A DNA stretch of 36,338 bases from JAFLCA01 sp041907145 (GTDB lineage Bacteria; Bdellovibrionota_C; UBA2361; JAFLCA01), in the NCBI GenBank assembly GCA_041907145.1, contig JAYRHW010000164.1, positions 1 to 36,338 on the forward strand, in the 5' to 3' direction. The translations under genes were made by a program, and so were the position numbers. Each line of letters starts with the position of its first letter. Position 1 is the stretch's first letter. Under the pieces are notes generated by a model, which searched no databases, had not been told where the DNA came from, and saw only the letters and a program-made list of their open reading frames with translations. Below are positions 25,624 through 33,673 of the stretch, piece by piece.

Positions 25624-26315
25624 TCCCGAATAAACCCTGCGGTCAGTCCCACAAAGATATAACTCGATTGCTGCTCGACCACAGGAGTTCCGCTGACCGT
25701 TACAAAATCTGATGCTACCGAGACCTCCGGCACAGTAGTAACCAAGGCTCCCTTGATAAACTCCATCCTTCTAAGCTGGATATTTTTGGGCTCGTAATAT
25801 TCCGGGGGAACTATCTTTACTTGGAATGATCGTATCGGCCCCTTGGAACGTTGAGCGACTGGCCAAATGAGAGTGTCCTCCTTCTCTCCGCGCACGATGA
25901 GATCGCGAGTCTTATACTGAAATACGAAGGAATGACTACCTGGGGAAAGATCATGACTCTGGTGAAGAGTTATTTTTTTTAGCTTACCGACTTCGGAGAT
26001 TTCAAGACTTGTAGGCTTCGAGTCGATAAATCCCAAAAGAGCCTCAACGGCAACTGAAGGAGCCTTTGGGTCCAAAAATCCCCTCTTCCCGGGAATCATA
26101 TGCGCAATGCTCGAAGATTTTGGACTCGACGCAAAGAATAAGGTCAGCTCCTCAGTAATCGTCACCTCTCCAGTCCGAGCAATACGAAGCTCGGTATTCC
26201 AGGAATCAACCCGAACATCCGCAGCCGCGCTGGTATCGAAAGCGAGTAAAATAAAAATAAAGAAACATGCCATTGTCCTGGCATATCTTGCCGAACTCTC
26301 CAGTATTCGCCGCAT
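25620..26315 (-). CDS. Secreted protein with DUF2207-type N-terminal domain
   Basis: 231-aa protein with a signal peptide (hydrophobic stretch about 15-32, then AAADV). The mature part matches the extracytoplasmic portion of DUF2207 proteins: DVRVDSWNTELRIARTGEVTITEELTL near its start and the RDLIVRGEKEDTLIWPV region in the middle. Full DUF2207 proteins continue into membrane helices and a cytoplasmic Gly-rich tail, which are absent here, so this is a short form. It lies 12 bp after the rhodanese gene on the same strand. Start at 26315 has no good ribosome site; an internal ATG at 26273 is an alternative that keeps the signal peptide core. Confidence 0.7.
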   Translation of the reverse strand: MRRILESSARYARTMACFFIFILLAFDTSAAADVRVDSWNTELRIARTGEVTITEELTLFFASSPKSSSIAHMIPGKRGFLDPKAPSVAVEALLGFIDSKPTSLEISEVGKLKKITLHQSHDLSPGSHSFVFQYKTRDLIVRGEKEDTLIWPVAQRSKGPIRSFQVKIVPPEYYEPKNIQLRRMEFIKGALVTTVPEVSVASDFVTVSGTPVVEQQSSYIFVGLTAGFIRD

Positions 26316-26327
26316 ATTTTCGTTTGT

Positions 26328-26648
26328 TCAGTACTTCTTGATGGCCGGATCAACAGCATCCGACCAAGCCAAAATTCCGCCTTCAAGATTGATGAGATTG
26401 CTATACCCTTGCGTTTGCAAATACTCGATGGCGTACTCGCTACGCGCCCCGCTACGGCAATAGATAACGACCGTGCCATGACGAGGGATACTGTTGAGTT
26501 GCTGTGGGACTAGTCCCAAGGGGATAAGCTCTCCTCCCAGCGTAGCAATATCCCTTTCAAAGGGCTCTCGCACATCGATAAGGCGAATATCCTCCCCCAT
26601 CTGCAGCCGTTGGTTAAGTTCATGAGCGCTGATTTGACGAACTGGCAT
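26328..26648 (-). CDS. Single-domain rhodanese-like sulfurtransferase
   Basis: 106-aa cytoplasmic rhodanese domain. DIRLIDVREPFE near residue 20 and the active-site loop CRSGARS (Cys64) followed by A-x-x-Y-L and the GGILAW signature are typical. Members transfer sulfane sulfur to thiol acceptors; the physiological acceptor is unknown. AGGA lies 6 nt before the ATG. It is upstream of the DUF2207-type gene and divergent from the GDPD gene at 26699. Confidence 0.93.
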   Translation of the reverse strand: MPVRQISAHELNQRLQMGEDIRLIDVREPFERDIATLGGELIPLGLVPQQLNSIPRHGTVVIYCRSGARSEYAIEYLQTQGYSNLINLEGGILAWSDAVDPAIKKY

Positions 26649-26698
26649 ACCGCATCCTGTAAAGCCAAACTTCTTAACGGTGTGATAGCATAGCGATT

Positions 26699-27595
26699 AT
26701 GAAAATCGTAGCCATTCTCGTTCGCTCTCTGGCGCTAATTTTCTTGCTTACGCTGCCGGCATGCCATGCTACTCAGGCTCCCGTCCATCATGGCTGTTTC
26801 AATCCGGTTCCCGCCAAATCGGTCCATATCCTAAGGCGCAAGAATCCACAGCTACGCTGGGCGGCGGCGCATCGCGGAGACCGCGATGCAGGGCCGGACA
26901 ATAGCCTAACTGCGATTCTTTCAGCTGCCCGGCACAGTGTGCCGCTCATTGAAGTGGATGTTCGTAGCTCGGCTGACGGCAAACTGTTTCTCTTTCATGA
27001 CCGCCACTTGAACGCTAACAATATCCAGGGGCCAAGCACCTGGGCAGGTCGGGCGCCTCAGGAATTGCGATCGCCGGAGCTTCAGCAACTAAGACTACCC
27101 GGCACCACCGATGAACATGTCATATTCCTCGACCAAGCTCTGACTGCCATACGTAAGTTCCCCTCTGCGCTGCTCCTAGATCTCAAAGGCGAATCTCCGC
27201 TCTTGGCAACCCAGGTTATCAAAACTGCACAAGCTTATGGCGCTCTCGACAATATCGTACTGCAGTGCCAATCGTTCGAAACGGCCCGCTTCATTCGAGC
27301 GCATTTTCCTGGGGCCGCTGTTCTTGTCCGAGCTTATTCTCCCGCGCAGATCGTACCCGCGCTGGCGCTTATCCCCCGCCCCGAGATCGTGCAGGTCGAT
27401 TCTGATTGGATAAACCTCCCGATGGTTGAAGAAATCCATGAAGCCGGCTCGTATGTTTTGGTAAAAACACTGGAACAAAGTTCGGACCAGCCCGCGGTCT
27501 GGAATTCTTTGATGGATATCGGAGTTGATATTATTCTCACCGACCATCCACGAGCCTTCGTGCGCTCTATTCCCCGCTCCTGCGAGGCAAGGTAA
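26699..27595 (+). CDS. Glycerophosphodiester phosphodiesterase family lipoprotein
   Basis: 298-aa TIM-barrel hydrolase with a lipoprotein signal (LPAC, Cys22). Catalytic and metal positions are visible: HRG at 58-60, Glu85 and Asp87 in IEVDVR, and FHD at 99-101. AHRGDRDAGPDNSL is the family opening block, with PDN in place of the usual PEN. The family cleaves glycerophosphodiesters to glycerol-3-phosphate and an alcohol, with Ca2+ or Mg2+. Export and lipid anchoring point to scavenging in the envelope. No obvious Shine-Dalgarno precedes the ATG. Its 3' end overlaps nhaA by 29 bp in convergent orientation. Confidence 0.88.
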   Translation: MKIVAILVRSLALIFLLTLPACHATQAPVHHGCFNPVPAKSVHILRRKNPQLRWAAAHRGDRDAGPDNSLTAILSAARHSVPLIEVDVRSSADGKLFLFHDRHLNANNIQGPSTWAGRAPQELRSPELQQLRLPGTTDEHVIFLDQALTAIRKFPSALLLDLKGESPLLATQVIKTAQAYGALDNIVLQCQSFETARFIRAHFPGAAVLVRAYSPAQIVPALALIPRPEIVQVDSDWINLPMVEEIHEAGSYVLVKTLEQSSDQPAVWNSLMDIGVDIILTDHPRAFVRSIPRSCEAR

Positions 27596-28727
27596 AATGC
27601 AGCACAGTGGCCCCGAGCACCGTCGAGAGCAGTGATCCTAAAATTACTCCCAGGCGCACATAGGCGGCGCGCTCCATATCAGAGTAGGCAAGCCCGCCAA
27701 TGAACAAGCTCATGGTAAAGCCAATTCCGGTCACTATGCAGATGCCGTAAAACTGCCCCCAACTGCTGCCCGAGGGGCGCTTGCCCCATCCAAGAGAGAT
27801 GGCGGCGAGCGAAAAAAGAAAAACGCCGATTTGCTTGCCAAAAAATAGTCCTGCTCCAATACCAAGGGGAATCGGTGCCAGCAGCGCCTCCAAAGTCAAT
27901 CCTTGAAGGCTGACCCCGGCATTAAGAAAGCTAAACAGCGGTAAGATAAAAAATGTCACTGGAGGGTGTAAAACTTCGGTCAGCCGCGCAAGCGGCGAGA
28001 TGCCCGACTTGCCTACCACCCGCAAGGGAATCGCAAAGGCCAGTCCTACTCCAGCCAAGGTGGCGTGGACTCCTGAACTAAACACACAGTACCAAAGTAG
28101 AAGCCCGAACAGCATGTACACCGCGAGATGCTGCACACCCCGTCGATTGAACAGAAAGAGGACCGCTCCCAAGGTTGCAGCACCCGCGAGATAGCCCCAC
28201 TGCAATGAGCTGGAATAGAAGAAAGCGATTATCGCGATAGCTCCCAGATCATCGAGAATTGCCAAGGCGGTCAGAAACACCTTAAGCGAAAGCGGCAGCC
28301 GCCGGCCAAAGAGCGAGATCACGCCGATTGCAAAGGCAATATCAGTGGCGGCTGGAATTGCCCAACCTCGCAGTGCGCTAGGGTCATGAGAATTGAAATA
28401 AAAGAAGATCAGCGCTGGGAAGAGCATCCCTCCGCAGGCGGCGATCAGCGGCATCATCAGTTGTGGTCGAGTCGAAAGTTCTCCCTGCAGTATCTCGCGC
28501 TTGATTTCCATACCGACGATAAGGAAAAAGACCGCCATCAGAGCGTCGTTGACGAAGTGAACGAATGACAGTTGATGGCCAGGAAATGGAAGGGGAAAAT
28601 GCTGAATCGCTTCGTAGATATCCTTGAAGCCTGCGTTCTCGAAAATTATTGCCGCGACCGCGGTGAAAAAAAGGATTACTCCGCCCGCCGCCTCATGCTG
28701 AAGAAACTTTTTTATCGCGCTCGCCAT
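27567..28727 (-). CDS. nhaA: Na+/H+ antiporter NhaA
   Basis: 386-aa inner-membrane antiporter with about 12 helices, exchanging Na+ or Li+ for H+ in pH and salt homeostasis. Key acidic residues are present: Asp159-Asp160 in LAILDDLGAIAI (the ion-binding pair of the family) and Asp129 in PAATDIAFAIGV. FLIVGMEIKREI, another NhaA block, is at about 68-79. Length matches the family. No clear ribosome site precedes the ATG at 28727. It converges on the GDPD gene. Confidence 0.96.
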   Translation of the reverse strand: MASAIKKFLQHEAAGGVILFFTAVAAIIFENAGFKDIYEAIQHFPLPFPGHQLSFVHFVNDALMAVFFLIVGMEIKREILQGELSTRPQLMMPLIAACGGMLFPALIFFYFNSHDPSALRGWAIPAATDIAFAIGVISLFGRRLPLSLKVFLTALAILDDLGAIAIIAFFYSSSLQWGYLAGAATLGAVLFLFNRRGVQHLAVYMLFGLLLWYCVFSSGVHATLAGVGLAFAIPLRVVGKSGISPLARLTEVLHPPVTFFILPLFSFLNAGVSLQGLTLEALLAPIPLGIGAGLFFGKQIGVFLFSLAAISLGWGKRPSGSSWGQFYGICIVTGIGFTMSLFIGGLAYSDMERAAYVRLGVILGSLLSTVLGATVLHFTLPRRSGE

Positions 28728-28790
28728 TGGGGGATACTGTACGACAGATGCCTAGAACCCGAAAGCCGGCGCTCAGCCAACTGAGCGCTC

Positions 28791-29471
28791 CTAACTTTTC
28801 CCGAATAAGGGCCTGAGCGAACTGAAATTCGACTCGAGGTGCAGCGTGAACATCTGCACAAAGACATCGAGTGCTGCGATAGCATTTTTATCTGCGTCCG
28901 CTTCAACATATGAGCGAATGCGCTTCATGAAACTATGGTTGACGGTTTCCACGGCCTTGTATCGATCGAGGATGCGCTTTTCACTGCCCTTCATATTGCT
29001 GCCGGTTGGATCGAGAAAGTCCTCCACGAGCTGCAAAGATAGCACCCGAAACAAGCTCTCATCGGCATTGGCGAATGGCAGATGGTAGCGAGCGAGAGGA
29101 CGAAGCCACTCGAGATGTGGACAGTCGCTGCAGGCCATCAGCAGCCCAAAGAGCGATCGCAGTCCATCCTGGGTCGCGCATTCTTTGATGAAAGTTCGTT
29201 CCGGAGTCACCACTGTCACTTTGGAGCGGGTCCAAGAAATCGTCGCTTTGGAATCTTCGACTATGCGATCGAGGTTTCTTGCTACTGGGCACTGCGGATG
29301 CTTGTCGCTCTTGAGGGGACAATGCGGGCACTTTTGAAATTCAAGCCTAGTCCATGGCCGAATCGTCTCTACCGCGGGGACGACATAACGTTGATGCTCG
29401 TCGAACACCAGCTCGTAGTTCCAGCTGCTGCCATCTTGAAACTCAAAGCGGTAGGTCGTGCTGCGTGTCAT
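28791..29471 (-). CDS. Hypothetical protein with conserved cysteine pairs (DUF6901-like)
   Basis: 226-aa protein, probably cytoplasmic. It opens with a beta-rich segment (YRFEFQDGSSWNYELVFD), followed by CPHCPL and CPVARN (Cys48, Cys51, Cys61) and later CATQDGLRSLFGLLMACSDCPHL (Cys98, 114, 117). This layout could bind zinc or an Fe-S cluster. It resembles what I recall of the DUF6901 family, whose function is unknown; that match is from memory and unverified. The second half is helical. The frame is open to 29573, but the ATG at 29471 is preferred because it starts at the conserved domain. Confidence 0.7.
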   Translation of the reverse strand: MTRSTTYRFEFQDGSSWNYELVFDEHQRYVVPAVETIRPWTRLEFQKCPHCPLKSDKHPQCPVARNLDRIVEDSKATISWTRSKVTVVTPERTFIKECATQDGLRSLFGLLMACSDCPHLEWLRPLARYHLPFANADESLFRVLSLQLVEDFLDPTGSNMKGSEKRILDRYKAVETVNHSFMKRIRSYVEADADKNAIAALDVFVQMFTLHLESNFSSLRPLFGKS

Positions 29472-29660
29472 CGTAAGGGTATCTTGCTGAGTATGTTCGA
29501 TTCGGTCAACCCGGGACAACGAGCCGGCGATGAGACCTGACGAATAGAGAGGGAAAGGAGGGGAAGAATCCACAGAGGTGAAAGAAACCTCAAATTGAAA
29601 CGCACTGCGTCAGCGTTAGCCGGCGCAGTGGTGGAACCTCTTGGGATGTGTGTCCAGTTG

Positions 29661-30266
29661 TTACTTGGACGCCACGCTGTTGTTCCCCCCCTTGCTCGCG
29701 AGTGTGAGGACGTTGAAGTCATCACCATCGTAAGCCGCCGGGATCTTCTCGACGTTGGCCTGCTGCGTCTTGCACCAGGCGATGTGCGAGTTGATCTCGG
29801 CGCGGTCGGTGTCGTTGGTGGTCTCGGCCTTGGACAGACTCTCGATCTTGGAGGCGAACTTGTCGCGCTCGTTGACCTTGATCTGATCCGAGAGAGCGGC
29901 GATCTCCTTGTTCAGGCTCGCGCGCTCAACCACCGGAGTCTCCCGACGCTTGTCGACCAACTTCTGCCGCTTGGTGTACAAGTCGGCGCTGAAGTAGGTG
30001 CCGCCGTACGAGGGGCCCCAGTACATGTTCTTGTCCTGAAGCACCACCGCCTGCCGCACCTGGTCGCTGCTGTCCGCCTTGGCCGCCGTCACCGACTGTT
30101 CGCGGTTGCTGTTGTTGCCGATGCCCTTGATCGCGTCCAGCGCCGACGTCTCGTCCGGATTATCGCCGAACTTGACGAGCGAGTAACGCTTACCATTGAC
30201 ATCGACACAGCCAGCGAGCATGACGAGGGCAGCGAGGGCCAGACCGGAAAGAGAGGAACGATTCAT
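29661..30266 (-). CDS. Coiled-coil lipoprotein with unusually GC-rich codons
   Basis: 201-aa lipoprotein: the N-terminus ends in LAGC (Cys20). The mature chain has Asn/Asp-rich segments and a long charged helix (about 100-160) that reads as coiled coil. I do not recognise a family. Nearly every codon in the second half ends in G or C, unlike neighbouring genes, which suggests a different origin. The ATG at 30266 is chosen because AAGGG lies 8 nt upstream, inside the longer frame that starts at 30287. It is isolated: the flagellin upstream is divergent. Confidence 0.75.
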   Translation of the reverse strand: MNRSSLSGLALAALVMLAGCVDVNGKRYSLVKFGDNPDETSALDAIKGIGNNSNREQSVTAAKADSSDQVRQAVVLQDKNMYWGPSYGGTYFSADLYTKRQKLVDKRRETPVVERASLNKEIAALSDQIKVNERDKFASKIESLSKAETTNDTDRAEINSHIAWCKTQQANVEKIPAAYDGDDFNVLTLASKGGNNSVASK

Positions 30267-30677
30267 GGGACTATCCCTTCTACGCACGACACTTCAAAGC
30301 TTCCACTCCACCAGCGCACGCTGGAAAAAGAGTTTCAGTCTTTAAGTATCGACGACTATTCTGAGTCGAGTGCAAGTCGCCGGGGGGAACTTCCAATCGA
30401 CCCAGAAAGTCTTTCGTAGAAAATGCGAAACCGTATTCCTCTGTGGAATTCTTCTACCCATATGAAGACCCGACTCGGCGATGCGAGGAGGCCTGTGTAT
30501 AGGTTATGGAACTCCCCCCTAGGCCCGTTGCCTATGCAACCCACTAAAACTACTAGTCTATTTCTTGTCCTTTGGAGCCCAATTACAAAACTAAATAGCT
30601 GAGAATACGGAAGAATTTGTCCGAAAACGCCGATCATAAGAGCGTATACCGATGCGCTCGGCGTGCCCCCGCGCGAG
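30267..30677. other. Divergent intergenic region upstream of flagellin
   Basis: About 410 bp between the lipoprotein and the flagellin with no convincing gene. It must contain the flagellin promoter, but no good sigma28 or sigma54 match was found; GCCGATCA at 30629 resembles a sigma28 -10 without its -35 partner. The flagellin leader therefore appears long if transcription starts far upstream. Confidence 0.5.
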
Positions 30678-30697
30678 TGCGGATAAGGATGTCCGCA
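30678..30697 (+). promoter_or_regulatory. Hairpin exposing flagellin Shine-Dalgarno; CsrA-like site
   Basis: TGCGGA pairs with TCCGCA across an 8-nt loop TAAGGATG that contains the Shine-Dalgarno AAGGA. The GTG start follows 2 bp after the stem. The sequence around the loop agrees with the CsrA consensus RUACARGGAUGU at 10 of 12 positions, with GGA in a hairpin loop as CsrA prefers. In Bacillus subtilis, CsrA represses flagellin translation through such a site. A similar control here is inferred. Confidence 0.6.
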
Positions 30698-30698
30698 A

Positions 30699-32561
30699 GT
30701 GGTTGCACTTGGTGTAAATATTTCTGGATTGCAGGCGTTGCGCCAGCTCGGCAGAGCCACGGATGAGCTCTCCCGCGTGAGTGAACGATTGTCGTCCGGT
30801 CAGCGGATTAATCGCGCCAGCGATGATGCTGCGGGTCTAGCTATCGCTTCAGGACTTGTCTCCAAGGGCAGAATCTATACCCAATCGATTCGCAACCTCA
30901 ATGATGGCATCTCTGCCCTTGCAATTGCCGATGGGGCAGCAGGCGAGCTTTCCTCCGTACTGACGCGACTGCAAGAACTCTCTGCGCAAGCAGCAAACGG
31001 CTCCTATAGCTCAACGCAGCGACGAGCCCTCGATAACGAGGCACAGAAACTGCGCGATGAATTCAACCGGTTAGTAGCCACCACGAGCTTTAATGGCACG
31101 CGGCTGCTTGATCAAAATACCGGCAGAATTCGATTGGAAGCAGGAGTAACAACAACAAATGGTGCTCTCTATATTGACCCCTCAAACCTTGGAGTGGGCA
31201 GCAAGTCAAGCCAATCATTCAGCGCTACACCTCTTACTAGCAACGCTGGAGCCACCGGATATGAAGTTGCTACTGCCGACATCAATTCCGACGGTATCTT
31301 AGACTTAGTGCGCGATGACAATACCAATGGCGGACTTATTGCAATGCTGGGCAACGGAGACGGGAGCTTTAAGAGCTCCGCTTCTATCGCAAACTCTAAG
31401 AGCATCGGCGCTTACTACAGTATTCGACTGGTAGACCTAAACGGGGATGGCAATGTCGATATCATTGCAGGAGGGGACAAAGCCAACGTCTTTTTGGGAA
31501 ACGGCGATGGCAGCTTCAAGAATTCTTCCGCGATCAGCGGACTCAGTAACGTCCAAGCAGTAAAATTGGTGGATTGGAATGGGGATGGAAAACTTGACCT
31601 AGCAACCGGCAACGACGTCGGCACGTTAGAGCTTAGGCTCGGCAACGGTAATGGAACATTCGGTTCTGCCACTTTTTCGTTGGCAACTGGACTCGGCGGT
31701 ATCTCGGCTTTCGAAATAGGAGACCTTGATGGAGACGGGCGCCTTGATGCGGCTGTCGGCTCTTCAAGCAGCCCCGTGGTTATTTTCTATAACGATGGCA
31801 GCGGCGGCCTAAACAGTTCCGGCAGCAGTTTACCGACTGGCACCGGAACTTTCATTGGCGACATCGCGCTTGCAGATATGAATGGTGATGGCCGCCTCGA
31901 TGTTTTGTCGACTAAATTTGATGGATCCGTCAACTACTATCAAAATTTGGGCTCGCAAACTTTTGCTACAGAGGCGTCTGTTGCGCTTGGAGGATCAAAA
32001 CTATCGATAGTTGATCAAGATGGCGACGGGTCCTTGGATGTAATCTCAGTCAGCGCGAGCGGAGGAATAACTATCAACTATGGAAACGGCAACGGCACAT
32101 TTCAATCTGGCAAAAGTATTCCAGGAGGGGGTGTAGGATTTGGGCTTGCGACCGGAGATTTTAATGGCGACGGCGTCATTGATGTAACCTTAACGGACTC
32201 CACTGGTACTGAACAGTATACTAATTTATCTCAGACATCCGCTATTTCCTATCTAGGCGACATCTCGCTTACAACTCGCTCAGGCGCTCTGACCGCGATG
32301 CGCACGCTAGCTTCGGCTCAATCGGCTTTAGGGAGCGCCCGCGGAAGAATAGGCGCTGATCAAAGCAGGCTTGCCAGCTCGCTCAATACCATTGGCGCTG
32401 CCAGGGATAATTTCTTGGCTGCCGCCGGAAGAATTCAGGATGCGGACATCGCTGCTGAAACAGCATCGCTGACTCGCAGTAGAATTTTACAACAGTCCGC
32501 CGCGCAAGTCCTGGCCCAAGTCTCACTGCAGCCGGAGCTCGCACTTAGGCTTCTTCAATAG
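30699..32561 (+). CDS. Flagellin with inserted seven-bladed beta-propeller
   Basis: 620-aa flagellin. Residues 1-145 are the D0/D1 N-terminal region with LSSGQRINRASDDAAGLAIA, NLNDGISALAIADGA and SFNGTRLLD. Residues about 525-620 are the matching C-terminal D1/D0 helices, including GRIQDADIAAETASLTRS and ending LLQ. Between them lie seven FG-GAP/VCBS-type repeats of 46-52 residues, each with a calcium loop DxNxDGxxD at 194, 246, 292, 342, 393, 439 and 487. Integrin-alpha-like proteins with seven such repeats fold as a beta-propeller, so the filament surface probably carries one propeller per subunit. Translation starts at GTG 30699 with AAGGA 9 nt upstream, in a hairpin loop. No other flagellar gene is nearby, so this is an orphan flagellin. 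Export and polymerisation are assumed from the intact ends. Confidence 0.92.
   Translation: MVALGVNISGLQALRQLGRATDELSRVSERLSSGQRINRASDDAAGLAIASGLVSKGRIYTQSIRNLNDGISALAIADGAAGELSSVLTRLQELSAQAANGSYSSTQRRALDNEAQKLRDEFNRLVATTSFNGTRLLDQNTGRIRLEAGVTTTNGALYIDPSNLGVGSKSSQSFSATPLTSNAGATGYEVATADINSDGILDLVRDDNTNGGLIAMLGNGDGSFKSSASIANSKSIGAYYSIRLVDLNGDGNVDIIAGGDKANVFLGNGDGSFKNSSAISGLSNVQAVKLVDWNGDGKLDLATGNDVGTLELRLGNGNGTFGSATFSLATGLGGISAFEIGDLDGDGRLDAAVGSSSSPVVIFYNDGSGGLNSSGSSLPTGTGTFIGDIALADMNGDGRLDVLSTKFDGSVNYYQNLGSQTFATEASVALGGSKLSIVDQDGDGSLDVISVSASGGITINYGNGNGTFQSGKSIPGGGVGFGLATGDFNGDGVIDVTLTDSTGTEQYTNLSQTSAISYLGDISLTTRSGALTAMRTLASAQSALGSARGRIGADQSRLASSLNTIGAARDNFLAAAGRIQDADIAAETASLTRSRILQQSAAQVLAQVSLQPELALRLLQ
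31278..32183 (+). repeat. Seven FG-GAP/VCBS repeats within flagellin
   Basis: Seven in-frame copies of a DxNxDGxxD calcium loop: DINSDGILD, DLNGDGNVD, DWNGDGKLD, DLDGDGRLD, DMNGDGRLD, DQDGDGSLD and DFNGDGVID. Spacings are 52, 46, 50, 51, 46 and 48 residues. Between several of them GNGDGSF or GNGNGTF motifs recur. The copies have diverged in sequence, so the array is not a recent tandem duplication. Confidence 0.92.
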
Positions 32562-32685
32562 ATCTCGTGTTGATTGGCTTCCTCGTCAGGGGGGGGCATG
32601 ATGGCAAGCCGGTCGGCCAAAGATCTGAGAAACTCCTGAGAGCAAAACCCGTGGCGATGGGATGTCTCGCCGCGAGAATTAATCA

Positions 32686-33537
32686 CTACGGTTGAATTGC
32701 CACGGGCGGCACCATGTTGGCGAACTCCTGTGTGGGCTGCGTGGGATTGACGGCACAGCGCTGCAATTCGCGGCCTCTGCGGTTGCCGCACCCTCCGGTA
32801 GTCGGACTAGGGCTTGGCGTTGCAGTCGGTGTGGGGGTTGACGCCGTCGGCAGGTTTGGAATCAAAGCCTCAGCGACTTCCAGAGCACCGGGCGGCCAGG
32901 TACTGGGGTCCGAACAGTTCGGCGCCTTGCCGGCCTCTTGAAAACATAAGTTGCCGTTGCTGTCCCTGTAAATCCGGCCCCTCATACCGTCATGATCCGG
33001 AAGTTTCGCGCACGAGACGGTGAGCTCTCCGCCCGGAGTGCTTTGTGTAATGTCGCAGTCGATCAACTCTGGGCCAGGGAGAATGCCCCAATAGCCTCTG
33101 CCTTTAATCACACAATGGCTGCCGGCCGCATCACATACGATTGAACCTTTGATCGTAGCTCCTCCTCCGCCGTCCATCACGATGTCTGCGCGGCCAGGCC
33201 CGGTCACCTTAATTTCGATGGTTTTTCCGGAAGTCGGACTCTTGATGCAGACCTTCGGGTTACTCGAGCGCCCCCCTGAGTCTTCTTCGCACGGCACCGA
33301 GGGAGATCCGAAGAGCAGAGAGGTGTATTGAGTGTATTCGAACTCATTCCAGTCGGGCTCAGCGTCACTGTTGCCTTGATTTTGCTCCTCATCGAGCACG
33401 CGAAGGATCTCGACCGCCGCTATTTCTACTGAAAGTTCGATAACTTCGTCGGAGCTTAGTGAGAGGGCGGGGTGCGGATTGAGCGTTAGGGCAAAAATTA
33501 GGCATGGAGCGAGCGCGATTGGTCTTCCAAAAACCAT
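32686..33537 (-). CDS. Secreted hypothetical protein with Cys-rich domain and Pro/Thr tail
   Basis: 283-aa protein with a signal peptide (about 1-26). An acidic N-terminal region (LSSDEVIELSVEIAAVEILRVLDEE) is followed by a beta-rich part with paired cysteines, including VCDAAGSHCVIKGRGYWG. A Thr/Pro-rich linker (PTASTPTPTATPSPSPTT) precedes a short C-terminal stretch with two more cysteines. I do not recognise a family; it looks like an extracellular or surface protein. The ATG at 33537 is supported by AAGGATGAGG just upstream; the longer frame from 33561 would contain that site. It is convergent with the flagellin. Confidence 0.65.
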   Translation of the reverse strand: MVFGRPIALAPCLIFALTLNPHPALSLSSDEVIELSVEIAAVEILRVLDEEQNQGNSDAEPDWNEFEYTQYTSLLFGSPSVPCEEDSGGRSSNPKVCIKSPTSGKTIEIKVTGPGRADIVMDGGGGATIKGSIVCDAAGSHCVIKGRGYWGILPGPELIDCDITQSTPGGELTVSCAKLPDHDGMRGRIYRDSNGNLCFQEAGKAPNCSDPSTWPPGALEVAEALIPNLPTASTPTPTATPSPSPTTGGCGNRRGRELQRCAVNPTQPTQEFANMVPPVAIQP

Positions 33538-33623
33538 AAGAACCTCATCCTTGTGTTCCAACCAGACCGCGGATTTCGGTCTCTCCTAGGTTATGCCATC
33601 GAGCCGTGTAGAGTGACATTTAT

Positions 33624-33673
33624 ACTGGGAAATAGGGACGATCCTTTTACTGGGAAATAGGGACGATCCTTTT
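33624..33673. repeat. Tandem pair of 25-bp repeats related to the element at 20168
   Basis: Two identical 25-bp units, each beginning ACTGGG and containing AAATAGGGACGATCCTTTT, lie end to end. The core AAATAGGGACGATCCT is the same as the arms of the element at 20168-20298. Here the units are in direct orientation, without an inverted partner. It may be a remnant or array of the same repeat family. Confidence 0.85.

Noticed and set aside
29595..30419. 274-codon open frame on the plus strand
   Set aside because: It lies antisense to the GC3-rich lipoprotein gene; such long antisense frames are a by-product of GC-biased codons and the translation is repetitive Val/Leu/Arg without a recognisable domain.
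30610..30640. Sigma28 flagellar promoter
   Set aside because: GCCGATCA resembles the -10 element, but no TAAA element lies at the required distance upstream.
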